Assembly: GCF_042427585.1 (NCBI RefSeq)
Contig: NZ_JBHMFC010000086.1
Span: forward strand, 18,894-82,893
Length of the DNA stretch: 64,000 bases
Origin: Pseudalgibacter ostreae
GTDB lineage: Bacteria; Bacteroidota; Bacteroidia; Flavobacteriales; Flavobacteriaceae
Direction of reading: 5' to 3'
Part shown: positions 44,365 through 53,494 of the stretch, piece by piece
Numbering within the stretch: position 1 is the first letter of the stretch
How the letters are laid out: every line of letters begins with the position of its first letter
Program-made: the position numbers and the translations under genes
The notes under the pieces: model-generated
Databases searched by the model: none
Seen by the model: only the letters and a program-made list of their open reading frames with translations
Told to the model about the DNA's origin: nothing

Positions 44365-45222
44365 ATGAGTAAATTAAGAATTGCAATACAAAAATCGGGA
44401 CGTCTAAACGAAGACTCCATGGCCATTTTAAAAGATATCGGTATTTATATCGATAATGGCAAAGACCAATTAAAAGCTTCGGCTAAAGGGTTTCCAGTAG
44501 AGGTGTTTTATTTAAGAAATGGCGATATCCCTCAATATTTAAAGGATGGTGTAGTAGATGCAGCCATTATTGGAGAAAACGTTTTAATTGAAAATGGAAA
44601 TGGTATAAAAATTGCCGAAAAACTGGGGTTTTCATCATGTAGAGTTTGTATCGCTATCCCTAAATCTGCGAAGTACTCGGGAGTTCAAGATTTAGAGGGC
44701 AAACGAATAGCGACATCCTATCCTAATACAGTACAAGACTATTTAGACAAGAAAGGGGTAAAAGCAGAACTTCATATTATTAATGGATCTGTTGAAATAG
44801 CGCCAAGTATCGGACTCGCAGATGTTATTTGCGATATTGTTTCTAGTGGAAGCACGCTTTTTAAAAACAATTTAAAAGAAGTAGAGACAATTTTAAAATC
44901 GGAGGCTGTCTTAGCCGTTTCACCAAAATTAAGTGAAGAAAAGCAAGCCATCTTAGATCGAATATTGTTCAGGATTCAGTCCGTTTTAAAAGGAAGAGAG
45001 TCCAAGTATATTTTATTGAACGCTCCCAATGATAAAATCCAAGATATTATCAATGTATTGCCAGGCATGAAAAGCCCAACGGTTTTGCCTTTGGCAGAAG
45101 CGGGATGGAGCTCGGTTCACTCGGTAATCAGTAAAAATCAATTTTGGAATGTCATTGATGAATTAAAAGCAAATGGTGCACAAGGCATTTTGGTTTGTCC
45201 CATTGAAAAAATGGTGCTATAA
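44365..45222 (+). CDS. hisG: ATP phosphoribosyltransferase
   Basis: From the ATG at 44365 the protein has 285 residues, the long HisG form with a C-terminal regulatory domain. Motifs: LRIAIQKSGRLNEDSMAIL, DAAIIGENVLIE, RIATSYPNTVQDYLDKKG, the PRPP loop ADVICDIVSSGSTLFKNNL, and the regulatory ACT-like end (PTVLPLAEAGWSSVHSVI). It catalyses the first, feedback-controlled step of histidine synthesis. The first in-frame start at 44338 lies in the attenuator region and is not used. Confidence 0.96.
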   Translation: MSKLRIAIQKSGRLNEDSMAILKDIGIYIDNGKDQLKASAKGFPVEVFYLRNGDIPQYLKDGVVDAAIIGENVLIENGNGIKIAEKLGFSSCRVCIAIPKSAKYSGVQDLEGKRIATSYPNTVQDYLDKKGVKAELHIINGSVEIAPSIGLADVICDIVSSGSTLFKNNLKEVETILKSEAVLAVSPKLSEEKQAILDRILFRIQSVLKGRESKYILLNAPNDKIQDIINVLPGMKSPTVLPLAEAGWSSVHSVISKNQFWNVIDELKANGAQGILVCPIEKMVL

Positions 45223-45462
45223 CTAGTCTTTATGTGAAATTCATCATATAAAAACGAATGTTGCACTTAGAACAAGGTTTGCAATGCAATATAAAGTTTA
45301 TCATGCAGAGCAAAGTTTGTCATTCTAGGTAAAGTTTATCATGCAGAGCGACGTTTACAATTCAAGCTAAAGTTTTCCATTCTTAGCGAAATTTGTCATT
45401 CAGAGCGAAGTTTGTCATTCAGAGCGAAGCGAAGAATCTAATTAAATAAGCAGGTTTATAAA
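45223..45462 (+). repeat. Tandem array of a 19-nt repeat in the hisG-hisD gap
   Basis: Consecutive units start at 45274 (20 nt, degenerate), 45294, 45313, 45332, 45351, 45370, 45389 and 45408, each 19 nt after the first and ending at 45426. The best copy is AAGTTTGTCATTCAGAGCG. The array runs into AAGCGAAGAATCT (45427-45439), which resembles the GTCATTCTGAGCGAAG-type interspersed palindrome of Flavobacteriia. There is no spacer sequence. It sits inside an operon, so it is transcribed. Confidence 0.85.
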
Positions 45463-46752
45463 ATGCAAATATTAAACAACCCTAATAAAAACCAATGGTC
45501 TGAGATTTTAAAAAGACCCACACAAACAGTTGGGGACATTGAGGATATCGTGAATCGTGTTTTTAGCGACGTAAGAAAAGAAGGAGATAAAGCCATCGCA
45601 AAATATACCGAACGTTTTGACAACGTGATTTTAGATAACCATACGATAACGTCTAATGAGCTTGATGCAGCAGCAGCAAATGTCCCTATAGCACTTCAAG
45701 AGGCCATAAGGCTTGCAAAACAAAATATAGAAGCATTCCATCACGCACAAAAAACCACCAGAATAGAGGTGGAAACGGCGGTAGGCGTTACGTGTTGGCA
45801 AGAAAAACGCCCTATTCAAAACGTTGGATTATACATTCCTGGAGGTACAGCACCTTTATTCTCAACTATTTTAATGTTGGCAATACCAGCACAACTAGCG
45901 GGATGTAAAGAAATTGTGCTCTGTTCTCCTCCAAATAAAGAAGGCCACTTAGCGCCCGAAATGTTGTTTGCTGCAAAACTTTGCGGTGTTACAAAAATTA
46001 TTAAAGTTGGTGGTATACAGGCCATTGCCGGACTTACATTTGGTACAGAAACCATTCCGCAAGTCCATAAAATATTTGGTCCGGGCAATCAATTTGTTAC
46101 GGTGGCAAAACAAATTGCCACTAAATTCGGGGTCGCAATAGATATGCCAGCAGGACCAAGTGAATTGTTAGTTGTGGCCGATGATACTGCCAATGCTGCT
46201 TATGTAGCCTCCGACCTATTGAGTCAAGCCGAGCACGGTACAGACAGTCAGGTCGTATTGGTATCTACATCTAAAAACTTTTTGCATAAGGTTTCAGAAG
46301 CGCTTGAAATTCAAGTAAAATCACTTCCACGCCGTGCTATTGCAGAAAAAGCTATAGCCAATTCAAAGTTGATTTATATGGAACATGATGTAGTAGCACT
46401 GGATTTGATTAATGAATATGCTCCTGAACATTTTATCATTTGTTGCGAAAATGAAGATTTTTATGTGCAAGGCATTGTTAATGCTGGCTCCGTGTTTATC
46501 GGGAACTACACTCCAGAAAGTGCTGGCGATTATGCTTCAGGAACCAACCATACACTTCCAACAAATGGATTTGCAAAAGCTTATTCTGGGGTAAATTTGG
46601 ATAGTTTTTTAAAAAGTATGACGTTTCAAAAAATAACACAAGAAGGATTAAAAAACATTGGACCTGCTATTGAATTAATGGCAGCAGCAGAAGGCTTGGA
46701 AGCCCATAAAAATGCGGTTTCAATTCGACTAAAAGATATATTTAATTACTAA
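45463..46752 (+). CDS. hisD: Histidinol dehydrogenase
   Basis: The 429-residue protein has the HisD pattern: RKEGDKAIAKYTERFD, VGLYIPGGTAPLFSTILMLAIPA, GGIQAIAGLTFGTETIP, IFGPGNQFVTVAK, DMPAGPSELLVVAD, LLSQAEHGTDSQVVLVS (zinc-ligand region) and NEYAPEHFII, ending with SGTNHTLPTNGFAKAYSG. It performs the last two oxidations, histidinol to histidine, with NAD. Length is typical. Confidence 0.97.
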   Translation: MQILNNPNKNQWSEILKRPTQTVGDIEDIVNRVFSDVRKEGDKAIAKYTERFDNVILDNHTITSNELDAAAANVPIALQEAIRLAKQNIEAFHHAQKTTRIEVETAVGVTCWQEKRPIQNVGLYIPGGTAPLFSTILMLAIPAQLAGCKEIVLCSPPNKEGHLAPEMLFAAKLCGVTKIIKVGGIQAIAGLTFGTETIPQVHKIFGPGNQFVTVAKQIATKFGVAIDMPAGPSELLVVADDTANAAYVASDLLSQAEHGTDSQVVLVSTSKNFLHKVSEALEIQVKSLPRRAIAEKAIANSKLIYMEHDVVALDLINEYAPEHFIICCENEDFYVQGIVNAGSVFIGNYTPESAGDYASGTNHTLPTNGFAKAYSGVNLDSFLKSMTFQKITQEGLKNIGPAIELMAAAEGLEAHKNAVSIRLKDIFNY

Positions 46753-46806
46753 TTTAATGAGGCACTAAAGCTCTTCTTATACTTGTTGGGAGCGTGCAAA
46801 AGCAAG

Positions 46807-47850
46807 ATGAACATTCAAGATTTAATCCGTCAAAATATAAAAGCATTAAAACCGTATTCGTCTGCAAGAGATGAATTCCAAGGTGTTACAGATGATATGG
46901 TTTTTTTGGATGCCAATGAAAATCCTTTTCAAAACGGTGTCAATAGATATCCTGATCCGCAGCAGCATAACGTAAAATTACTTTTGTCTAAAATAAAAAA
47001 CGTGGCGACACAGAATATCCTTCTAGGAAATGGGAGTGACGAAGTGTTAGACTTGCTTTTTAGGGCTTTTTGTGAACCCCATCAGGATAATATCATAACC
47101 TTGCCCCCAACGTATGGCATGTACGAAGTATTGGCAAATATAAACGCCGTAGATAGTATCAAGGTAAATTTATCAGAACGTTTCGAACCTAAAGTGGATG
47201 AGATTTTATCCGTAGCAAATAAAAACAGTAAACTACTCTTTTTATGTTCGCCAAACAATCCGTCTGGGAACAGCTTTAAAACTTCGGATATTGAAACACT
47301 TTTAAATCGTTTTAAAGGTTTAGTGATAATCGATGAGGCCTATATCGATTTTTCAGATGAAGCAAGCTGGCTGGAAAAACTACCCTTATATCCTAATTTG
47401 GTTATTACGCAAACCCTTTCAAAAGCCTATGGCATGGCTGGGATCCGATTAGGTATTTGTTATGCTTCTGCAGACATTATTTCGGTTTTAAATAGAATTA
47501 AAGCACCATACAACGTAAATGAACTAACCCAGTTACGCGCCATAGAACGACTTGAAAAGGAAGAGGAAGTCGCTAAAGAAATAGAAGCAATAAAGGCACA
47601 ACGAAATCTGTTGATAACAGAGTTAAAATCGATAGATTTTATATCTAAAATTTACCCTACAGACGCTAATTTCGTTATGGTAAAGGTAGATGATGCCAAT
47701 AAACGCTACACGCAACTTATAGAAAAAGGTATTGTTATACGAAACCGTACTACGCAACCGGGTTGTGAAAATGCTTTAAGGCTTACTGTTGGCACTTTAG
47801 AGGAGAATACAAAATTGATAAAAACATTAGTAGCTTTACAAGCCGTTTAA
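46807..47850 (+). CDS. hisC: Histidinol-phosphate aminotransferase
   Basis: From the ATG at 46807 (MNIQDLIRQNIKALKPY) the protein has 347 residues of the class I/II PLP aminotransferase fold: DANENPFQNGVNRYPDP, LGNGSDEVLDLLFRAF, LCSPNNPSGN, VIIDEAYIDFS and the PLP-lysine in TQTLSKAYGMAGIRLG. It transfers an amino group to imidazole-acetol phosphate. The TTG at 46783 is a weak alternative. Confidence 0.96.
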   Translation: MNIQDLIRQNIKALKPYSSARDEFQGVTDDMVFLDANENPFQNGVNRYPDPQQHNVKLLLSKIKNVATQNILLGNGSDEVLDLLFRAFCEPHQDNIITLPPTYGMYEVLANINAVDSIKVNLSERFEPKVDEILSVANKNSKLLFLCSPNNPSGNSFKTSDIETLLNRFKGLVIIDEAYIDFSDEASWLEKLPLYPNLVITQTLSKAYGMAGIRLGICYASADIISVLNRIKAPYNVNELTQLRAIERLEKEEEVAKEIEAIKAQRNLLITELKSIDFISKIYPTDANFVMVKVDDANKRYTQLIEKGIVIRNRTTQPGCENALRLTVGTLEENTKLIKTLVALQAV

Positions 47851-47876
47851 GTTTGTAGATTTTTATAAAAATTAAT

Positions 47877-48992
47877 ATGAAAAAAGTTTTATTTATTGAT
47901 CGCGATGGTACTATCGTTAATGAACCGCCTATTGATTATCAACTGGATAGTTTTGAGAAATTAGAGTTTTACCCTAAAGTTTTTCAGTATTTAAGTAAAA
48001 TCGCCCAAGAATTGGATTTCGAGCTGGTAATGGTTACCAATCAAGATGGTTTGGGTACCGATTCTTTTCCTGAAAACACCTTTTGGCCTGTACATAATTT
48101 TATTATTAAGAGTTTTGAAGATGAGGGTGTTGTGTTTAAGAAACAGCATATCGACCGAACTTTTGATGAAGATAATGCACCTACAAGAAAGCCAGGAACA
48201 GCGTTACTAACCGAGTATTTTTCAGAACATTATGATTTAGAAAACTCCTTTGTAATAGGCGATCGATTAACAGATATCGCATTAGCTAAAAATTTAGGAG
48301 CCAAAGGAATATTGATGGTTAAAGACCGTTTAGTAGAAGATCATGAGTTGGCAGATTTTGTGGCATTGCAAACTACCGATTGGTCAGAAATTTATGCCTT
48401 TTTAAAAGCAGAAGAACGCTCGGGAAGCATCACTAGAAACACTAACGAAACTAAAATAAGCATACACCTCAATCTAGATGGCACAGGGAAAAGTAATATT
48501 GACACCGGTATTGCCTTTTTTGATCATATGTTAGATCAAATTGCCCGCCACGGACAGATCGATTTAGATATTAAAGTAATAGGAGATTTAGAGGTGGACG
48601 AGCATCATACCATTGAAGATACTGCTATTACTTTAGGCGAATTGTTCAATTCCCTTTTAGGAAACAAATTAGGTATTGAACGTTATGGCTTCTGTTTACC
48701 TATGGACGATTGCTATGCGCAAGCGGCTATTGATTTTGGAGGTAGAAATTGGCTGGTTTGGGAAGCCGATTTTAAACGTGAAATGGTAGGTAAAATGCCT
48801 ACGGAAATGTTTTACCATTTCTTTAAATCATTTACCGATGGTGCCAAATGTAATTTGAATATTAAAGCAGAAGGTGTTAATGAACACCATAAAATTGAAG
48901 CCATATTTAAAGTTTTTGCCAAAGCTATCAAAATGGCAGTAAAACGTGATATCGAAAAAATGATATTGCCCAGTACTAAAGGAATGCTGTAA
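47877..48992 (+). CDS. hisB: Bifunctional histidinol-phosphatase / imidazoleglycerol-phosphate dehydratase
   Basis: The 371-residue fusion has a HAD phosphatase part (1-~165; LFIDRDGTIVNEPP with the nucleophile Asp pair, VMVTNQDGLGTDSF, KPGTALL, VIGDRLTDIALAKN) and a dehydratase part (~180-371; DTGIAFFDHMLDQIARHG, DEHHTIEDTAI, VNEHHKIEAIFKVFAKA) whose paired His bind manganese. This is the E. coli-type fused HisB, also normal in Bacteroidota. Two non-adjacent steps of the pathway are joined. Confidence 0.97.
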   Translation: MKKVLFIDRDGTIVNEPPIDYQLDSFEKLEFYPKVFQYLSKIAQELDFELVMVTNQDGLGTDSFPENTFWPVHNFIIKSFEDEGVVFKKQHIDRTFDEDNAPTRKPGTALLTEYFSEHYDLENSFVIGDRLTDIALAKNLGAKGILMVKDRLVEDHELADFVALQTTDWSEIYAFLKAEERSGSITRNTNETKISIHLNLDGTGKSNIDTGIAFFDHMLDQIARHGQIDLDIKVIGDLEVDEHHTIEDTAITLGELFNSLLGNKLGIERYGFCLPMDDCYAQAAIDFGGRNWLVWEADFKREMVGKMPTEMFYHFFKSFTDGAKCNLNIKAEGVNEHHKIEAIFKVFAKAIKMAVKRDIEKMILPSTKGML

Positions 48993-49054
48993 AAGCAAAT
49001 AATCCAGGTTTACACGGTTATATACCAATGTAAATCAAAAAAACAAAAAATCAT

Positions 49055-49642
49055 TTGAAAATTGTAATTATCAATTATGGTGCAGGAAACATTAAAAGCA
49101 TTCAATTTGCTTTTAAACGCCTAGGTGTTCAGGCTATATTATCAAATAATCCAGAAGAAATACTTAAGGCCGATAAAATTATCTTTCCAGGTGTAGGCGA
49201 GGCGAGTACGGCCATGCATATGTTAAAAGAAAGCGGTTTAGATATCCTAATACCTAAACTAACGCAGCCCGTGCTAGGCATTTGTTTGGGTATGCAATTG
49301 TTGTGTGAGTTTACAGAGGAAGGAAATACAAAAGGCCTTGGCATTTTTGATACTAAAGTAAAACGTTTTTCAAATTCTGTAAAAGTACCACAAATGGGAT
49401 GGAACACGATAAAGGATTTGAAATCGGATTTATTTAAAGATATCAAAGAGAATGAGTACATGTATTTGGTACACAGTTATTATGCCGAACACTGTGCACA
49501 GAGTATAGCAAAAACAGATTATGGCATTAATTACGCGTCTGCTTTGCAGCATAATAATTTCTATGGGGTTCAATTTCATCCAGAAAAGAGTAGTTTAGCT
49601 GGTGAAAAAATATTGAAGAATTTTTTAAATCTAGATATTTAA
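49055..49642 (+). CDS. hisH: Imidazole glycerol phosphate synthase, glutaminase subunit
   Basis: The 195-residue class I glutamine amidotransferase has VIINYGAGNIKSI, FPGVGEAS, the nucleophile Cys in GICLGMQLL and the His-Pro-Glu in GVQFHPEKSS. It feeds ammonia to HisF, encoded two genes on. The start is TTG (49055), which alone gives the conserved first strand. Confidence 0.95.
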   Translation: MKIVIINYGAGNIKSIQFAFKRLGVQAILSNNPEEILKADKIIFPGVGEASTAMHMLKESGLDILIPKLTQPVLGICLGMQLLCEFTEEGNTKGLGIFDTKVKRFSNSVKVPQMGWNTIKDLKSDLFKDIKENEYMYLVHSYYAEHCAQSIAKTDYGINYASALQHNNFYGVQFHPEKSSLAGEKILKNFLNLDI

Positions 49643-49900
49643 AAACATGAACTCCTAAAGAATAGCTTCAATAGTGATTTTATAAATAAATAAAAATAAT
49701 TGAGGAAAAAATGCTAATAAAAGTGTTTATTGATTATCAATATTAAGACCATACTTCTTTTTAATGCTGAATATGCTTCAGTTTTAATAAGAAGTAAAAC
49801 GTGTTGCCCATAAAAAACTGTGGCTTCCATTAATACCGTTAAGCAAGTTAAAACCTAATTAGCATTTAAAATCCTAATCGTTAACATTTAATATTAAAGC
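49643..49900. other. hisH-hisA intergenic region, no gene seen
   Basis: A 258-bp gap inside the operon, unusually long next to the other his spacers. I see no ORF with features, no terminator and no repeat of the 19-nt type. Confidence 0.4.
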
Positions 49901-50635
49901 ATGAGAATTATACCAGCAATAGATATTATAGACGGGAAATGTGTTCGTTTGACCAAAGGTGATTATGGCACCAAAAAGATTTACAATGAAAGCCCTTTAG
50001 AGGTTGCCAAAGCATTTGAAGATTCGGGAATTGAATATTTACACTTGGTCGATTTAGATGGAGCTAAAGCACAGCATATTGTTAATTATAAAGTATTAGA
50101 ACAAATCTCGTCTAAAACAAGCTTAAAAATCGATTTTGGTGGTGGCTTAAAAGCAAATGAAGATTTACATATCGCCTTTAATTCTGGAGCAAAACAAATT
50201 ACAGGAGGCAGTATTGCTGTTAAGGACCCTAAAACCTTTGAAGGCTGGATTTCTAAATATGGGGCTTCAAAAATCATATTGGGTGCCGATAGCGATGATG
50301 GTAAGATTGCCATAAGCGGTTGGACGGAGCAGAGCGACCAAGAGTTAATTCCATTTATTAAAGGATATCAAAAGAAAAGCATACGTTATGTTATTTGCAC
50401 CGATATTTCTAAAGACGGTATGCTTGAAGGACCATCGGTAGATTTGTATAAAAAAATTATAGCAGAGTGCAGTAATAGCAGTAGCGACCAATCCATTAAA
50501 CTGATTGCTTCTGGTGGTATCTCTATAATCGATGAATTGCCTATTTTAAAGGAAATTGGATGTGAAGGCGTTATTATAGGTAAAGCTATTTATGAAAATA
50601 GAATCACCTTAAAGCAATTAGAGAAATTTATTTAA
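49901..50635 (+). CDS. hisA: ProFAR isomerase
   Basis: The 244-residue TIM-barrel protein has IPAIDIIDGKCVRLTKGDY with the catalytic Asp, YLHLVDLDGA, FGGGLKANED, GSIAVKDP, the second Asp in CTDISKDGMLEGPSVDLY and ASGGISIIDELP. It isomerises the ring-opened ribosyl intermediate. It is the half-barrel-duplicated relative of HisF. Confidence 0.96.
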   Translation: MRIIPAIDIIDGKCVRLTKGDYGTKKIYNESPLEVAKAFEDSGIEYLHLVDLDGAKAQHIVNYKVLEQISSKTSLKIDFGGGLKANEDLHIAFNSGAKQITGGSIAVKDPKTFEGWISKYGASKIILGADSDDGKIAISGWTEQSDQELIPFIKGYQKKSIRYVICTDISKDGMLEGPSVDLYKKIIAECSNSSSDQSIKLIASGGISIIDELPILKEIGCEGVIIGKAIYENRITLKQLEKFI

Positions 50636-50699
50636 ATCATTTTCTTTCTATGGTTATTATGATAATAACGAAGAAAACCCCTTAATAGAAATACAATAT

Positions 50700-51455
50700 A
50701 TGTTAACAAAACGAATCATACCCTGTTTAGACGTTAAAAACGGACGTACCGTAAAAGGCGTTAATTTTGTGGATCTAAGAGATGCTGGCGACCCCGTAGA
50801 ATTGGCGAAACAATACGCAGATATTGGCGCTGATGAATTGGTGTTTTTAGACATTTCTGCAACCCTGGAAGGACGCACAACTATGTTGGACATGGTTTTA
50901 CGTGTGGCAGAGCAGGTTAACATCCCTTTTACCGTAGGTGGTGGAATCGCTTCTATAGAAGATGTAGATGCGCTTTTAAAATGTGGTGCAGACAAGGTGT
51001 CTATAAACTCCTCGGCCGTTAAAAGACCTGAGTTGATCAATGAATTGTCAGATAAATTTGGAAATCAATGTATTGTTGTGGCTATTGATGCAAAGCAAAT
51101 TAATGGCCAATGGAAAGTACACTTAGCGGGTGGAAGCATCCCAACGGATATCGATTTATTTGAGTGGGCAAAAGAAGTGGAGACCCGTGGCGCTGGTGAA
51201 ATTTTATTCACCTCCATGGATCATGATGGAACCAAAAACGGGTTTGCCAATAAGGCTTTGGCTAAACTCTCCAGTTTACTCAATATTCCCATAATAGCTT
51301 CTGGGGGCGCAGGTAACGTTCAACATTTTATAGACACCTTTAAGGAAGGCAAAGCAGATGCTGCTTTGGCTGCTAGTGTGTTCCATTTTGGTGAAATCGC
51401 TATTCCTGATCTAAAAAAAGAATTAAAAGAAAACAATATAGAGGTACGCCTTTAG
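50700..51455 (+). CDS. hisF: Imidazole glycerol phosphate synthase, cyclase subunit
   Basis: The 251-residue TIM-barrel protein has KRIIPCLDVKNGRTVKGVNF with the catalytic Asp, FLDISATLEGR, PFTVGGGIASIEDVD, KVSINSSAV, the second Asp region FTSMDHDGTKNGF and ASGGAGNVQHF. It works with HisH to make the imidazole ring and AICAR. Confidence 0.97.
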   Translation: MLTKRIIPCLDVKNGRTVKGVNFVDLRDAGDPVELAKQYADIGADELVFLDISATLEGRTTMLDMVLRVAEQVNIPFTVGGGIASIEDVDALLKCGADKVSINSSAVKRPELINELSDKFGNQCIVVAIDAKQINGQWKVHLAGGSIPTDIDLFEWAKEVETRGAGEILFTSMDHDGTKNGFANKALAKLSSLLNIPIIASGGAGNVQHFIDTFKEGKADAALAASVFHFGEIAIPDLKKELKENNIEVRL

Positions 51456-51512
51456 TTTATATGCTGTTTCCATTACTTTATGGAGCTTTCAGTATCACAT
51501 AAATATTAAATC

Positions 51513-52106
51513 ATGACTATTAAATACGATTCAAACGGACTCGTTCCTGCAATTATTCAAGATGCCGTAACTAAAAAAGTTTTGATGTTAGGCTATATGA
51601 ATGCCGCAGCATACGAAAAAACATTAGAAACCAAACGCGTTACATTTTATAGCCGAAGCAAACAACGCTTATGGACCAAAGGAGAGGAAAGTGGTAACAT
51701 TTTAAATTTGGTAGATATAAAAAATGATTGTGATAATGATTCACTGCTTATTCAAGTACACCCTGTAGGCCCTACGTGCCACACCGGAACAGATACCTGT
51801 TGGAAAGAAGTCAATACATCTACCTACGGCTTTTTCTCGACTTTAGAAGATGTGATTACAGAACGCGTTGCCAATAAAGATACCAATACATCGTATGTAG
51901 CGAGTCTTTTTTCAAAAGGGATCAATAAAATAGCGCAGAAAGTAGGTGAGGAGGCAGTAGAAACTGTTATTGAGGCGATGGATGATAACGACGACTTATT
52001 TTTATATGAATCTGCCGATTTACTATTTCATTATTTAATGCTGTTACAAGCCAAAGGATTTACTTTAAAAGATATTGAGCAAGAATTAAAAAGCAGGCAC
52101 AAATAA
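51513..52106 (+). CDS. hisIE: Bifunctional phosphoribosyl-AMP cyclohydrolase / phosphoribosyl-ATP pyrophosphohydrolase
   Basis: The 197-residue fusion has a HisI part (1-~105; MLGYMNAAAYEKTLETKRVTFYSRSKQRLWTKGE, then CDNDSLLIQVHPVGPTCHTGTDTCW with zinc-binding Cys) and a HisE part (~112-197; ITERVANKDTNTSYVASLFSKGINKIAQKVGEEAVETVIEA, a MazG-like all-helical fold). These are steps two and three of the pathway. It closes the operon, followed by a terminator. Confidence 0.96.
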   Translation: MTIKYDSNGLVPAIIQDAVTKKVLMLGYMNAAAYEKTLETKRVTFYSRSKQRLWTKGEESGNILNLVDIKNDCDNDSLLIQVHPVGPTCHTGTDTCWKEVNTSTYGFFSTLEDVITERVANKDTNTSYVASLFSKGINKIAQKVGEEAVETVIEAMDDNDDLFLYESADLLFHYLMLLQAKGFTLKDIEQELKSRHK

Positions 52107-52145
52107 GCGCTCGATTGCTTTATAAAACTGCTTCATGTTTAAAAA

Positions 52146-52172
52146 AAAAGCAGGAGTTTTTCTCCTGCTTTT
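52146..52172. terminator. Bidirectional terminator between his operon and alginate lyase
   Basis: AAAAGCAGGAG (52146-52156) pairs with CTCCTGCTTTT (52162-52172), loop of five T. A-run before and T-run after allow action on both strands, ending the his operon and the convergent alginate lyase gene. Confidence 0.92.
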
Positions 52173-52198
52173 CTTATTGTATTTAGATAGACCCTTTA

Positions 52199-53494
52199 TT
52201 AATTTATAGTTAAGGTTTTAATACCTACTAAACCGTAAACGCTTGAGCTGGAATGACTGCTAGATGTAGATTGTAAATAGCATCCTGCTTTAAAGTAATT
52301 CTCATCTGCATTTCCTACATTCCCTGACGTGTATAAGGTTTGAACCCTGCTACCGCTTGAGTTTAGCTCGTATAATTTCACAACACTATTTTTCATTGCT
52401 AATTCGAAATAGTACTCGGTTCTCATGTTAAAGTTAAAATTAATTGTTTTGCCTTCACCTTCTAATGTTTCGGTAACATAACCAAGAATCCTTAGGTCGA
52501 TTGAACCGGTTGTTTGGCCCCCACTGCCTTGACATTGTACACGGATAATATCATCAAAGGAGTCGTCTTTTTCATGAATTTGTCCAAAACAAAGTTTTCC
52601 TGAAGGCGGTAAATTATCAATTCTAAACTTCCATTTCATAGAACGCTCGGTGCTTGTCGTTCCATCCCAATAGATTTCACTGCTACCGTTCATTTCTCGT
52701 AATTCTGTACGAGGGTTGGAGCTGCCTCCACTTGTAGGATTTCCTGGATAGGTTTTAAAATAAGCATACCCATTAGAGCCATAAAACCAACTTGTATTAT
52801 CGTTTTTAGACGCGTTATCTACATAGCTTAATCCGTTATTGCTACTGTTAACATTTAAAGTACCAGAGTAAGCGTTCAATTTCCAGTTAGCAAGATTTAA
52901 TATTGAGCTAGCGCTGGATCCGCTAGGTGGTGCTGTTGAGTCTCCTGTACCCCAAGCTTCAAACTCAACAATGTTATTCCAATTATTAACATTGTTTCCA
53001 TTACAGACCAATCTAATATAGCGCCCAGTAGAATTCGTGATGTCAAACTCTTCAAAAGCATTCGTCGCGCTACTGGATTTGGTGCCAACCAAAGTCCATC
53101 CCCCGGAAGAAGAGGCACTGGTATACACTTTAAATTGATATGTTCTGTCTGATGCATACCAAAATATTTTAAGATAATCGATTAAGGCTGTGGATCCTAA
53201 ATCTACAATAAACGTGGTACCAACGCCGTCTCCAGACCATCTACTTGTAGAAGCTGTGGACCCATCAATGGCTTTAGACGCTGGGTAGGAGGAGTGGGAA
53301 GTACTTGCTGAAGCACTAGAGATATTTAATTTCACCGATTTTGACGATTTCGATAGCACTCCTGTTTCAACATCGTCACTCTTGTCTACTTGTAAAACAT
53401 CATCGTTTACGTGTTCTTTGGAACAGCTTACAAGAAAGAGTGTTGCTATAGCAAATGCTAAATTTGCTGTTTGTTTAAATTTAAATAAGTTCAT
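52199..53494 (-). CDS. Alginate lyase (PL7) lipoprotein with F5/8C carbohydrate-binding domain
   Basis: The 431-residue product has a lipobox signal (LFLVSC, Cys-24), a discoidin/F5/8-type C domain (about 55-182; ASKAIDGSTASTSRWSGDG, SDRTYQFKVYTS, GRYIRLVCNG) of the CBM32 kind, a Ser-rich linker, and a PL7 catalytic domain (about 197-431). PL7 motifs are RTELRE (262-267), QIH (305-307) and YFKAGCYLQ (400-408), giving the catalytic Arg, His and Tyr. It cleaves alginate by beta-elimination. The QIH form is often seen in enzymes that accept polyguluronate or mixed blocks. As a lipoprotein, it is probably surface-anchored. Confidence 0.93.
   Translation of the reverse strand: MNLFKFKQTANLAFAIATLFLVSCSKEHVNDDVLQVDKSDDVETGVLSKSSKSVKLNISSASASTSHSSYPASKAIDGSTASTSRWSGDGVGTTFIVDLGSTALIDYLKIFWYASDRTYQFKVYTSASSSGGWTLVGTKSSSATNAFEEFDITNSTGRYIRLVCNGNNVNNWNNIVEFEAWGTGDSTAPPSGSSASSILNLANWKLNAYSGTLNVNSSNNGLSYVDNASKNDNTSWFYGSNGYAYFKTYPGNPTSGGSSNPRTELREMNGSSEIYWDGTTSTERSMKWKFRIDNLPPSGKLCFGQIHEKDDSFDDIIRVQCQGSGGQTTGSIDLRILGYVTETLEGEGKTINFNFNMRTEYYFELAMKNSVVKLYELNSSGSRVQTLYTSGNVGNADENYFKAGCYLQSTSSSHSSSSVYGLVGIKTLTIN

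Noticed and set aside
45274..45439. CRISPR-like reading of the repeat array between hisG and hisD
   Set aside because: Units follow each other without spacers and no cas gene is present, so it is a simple tandem array.
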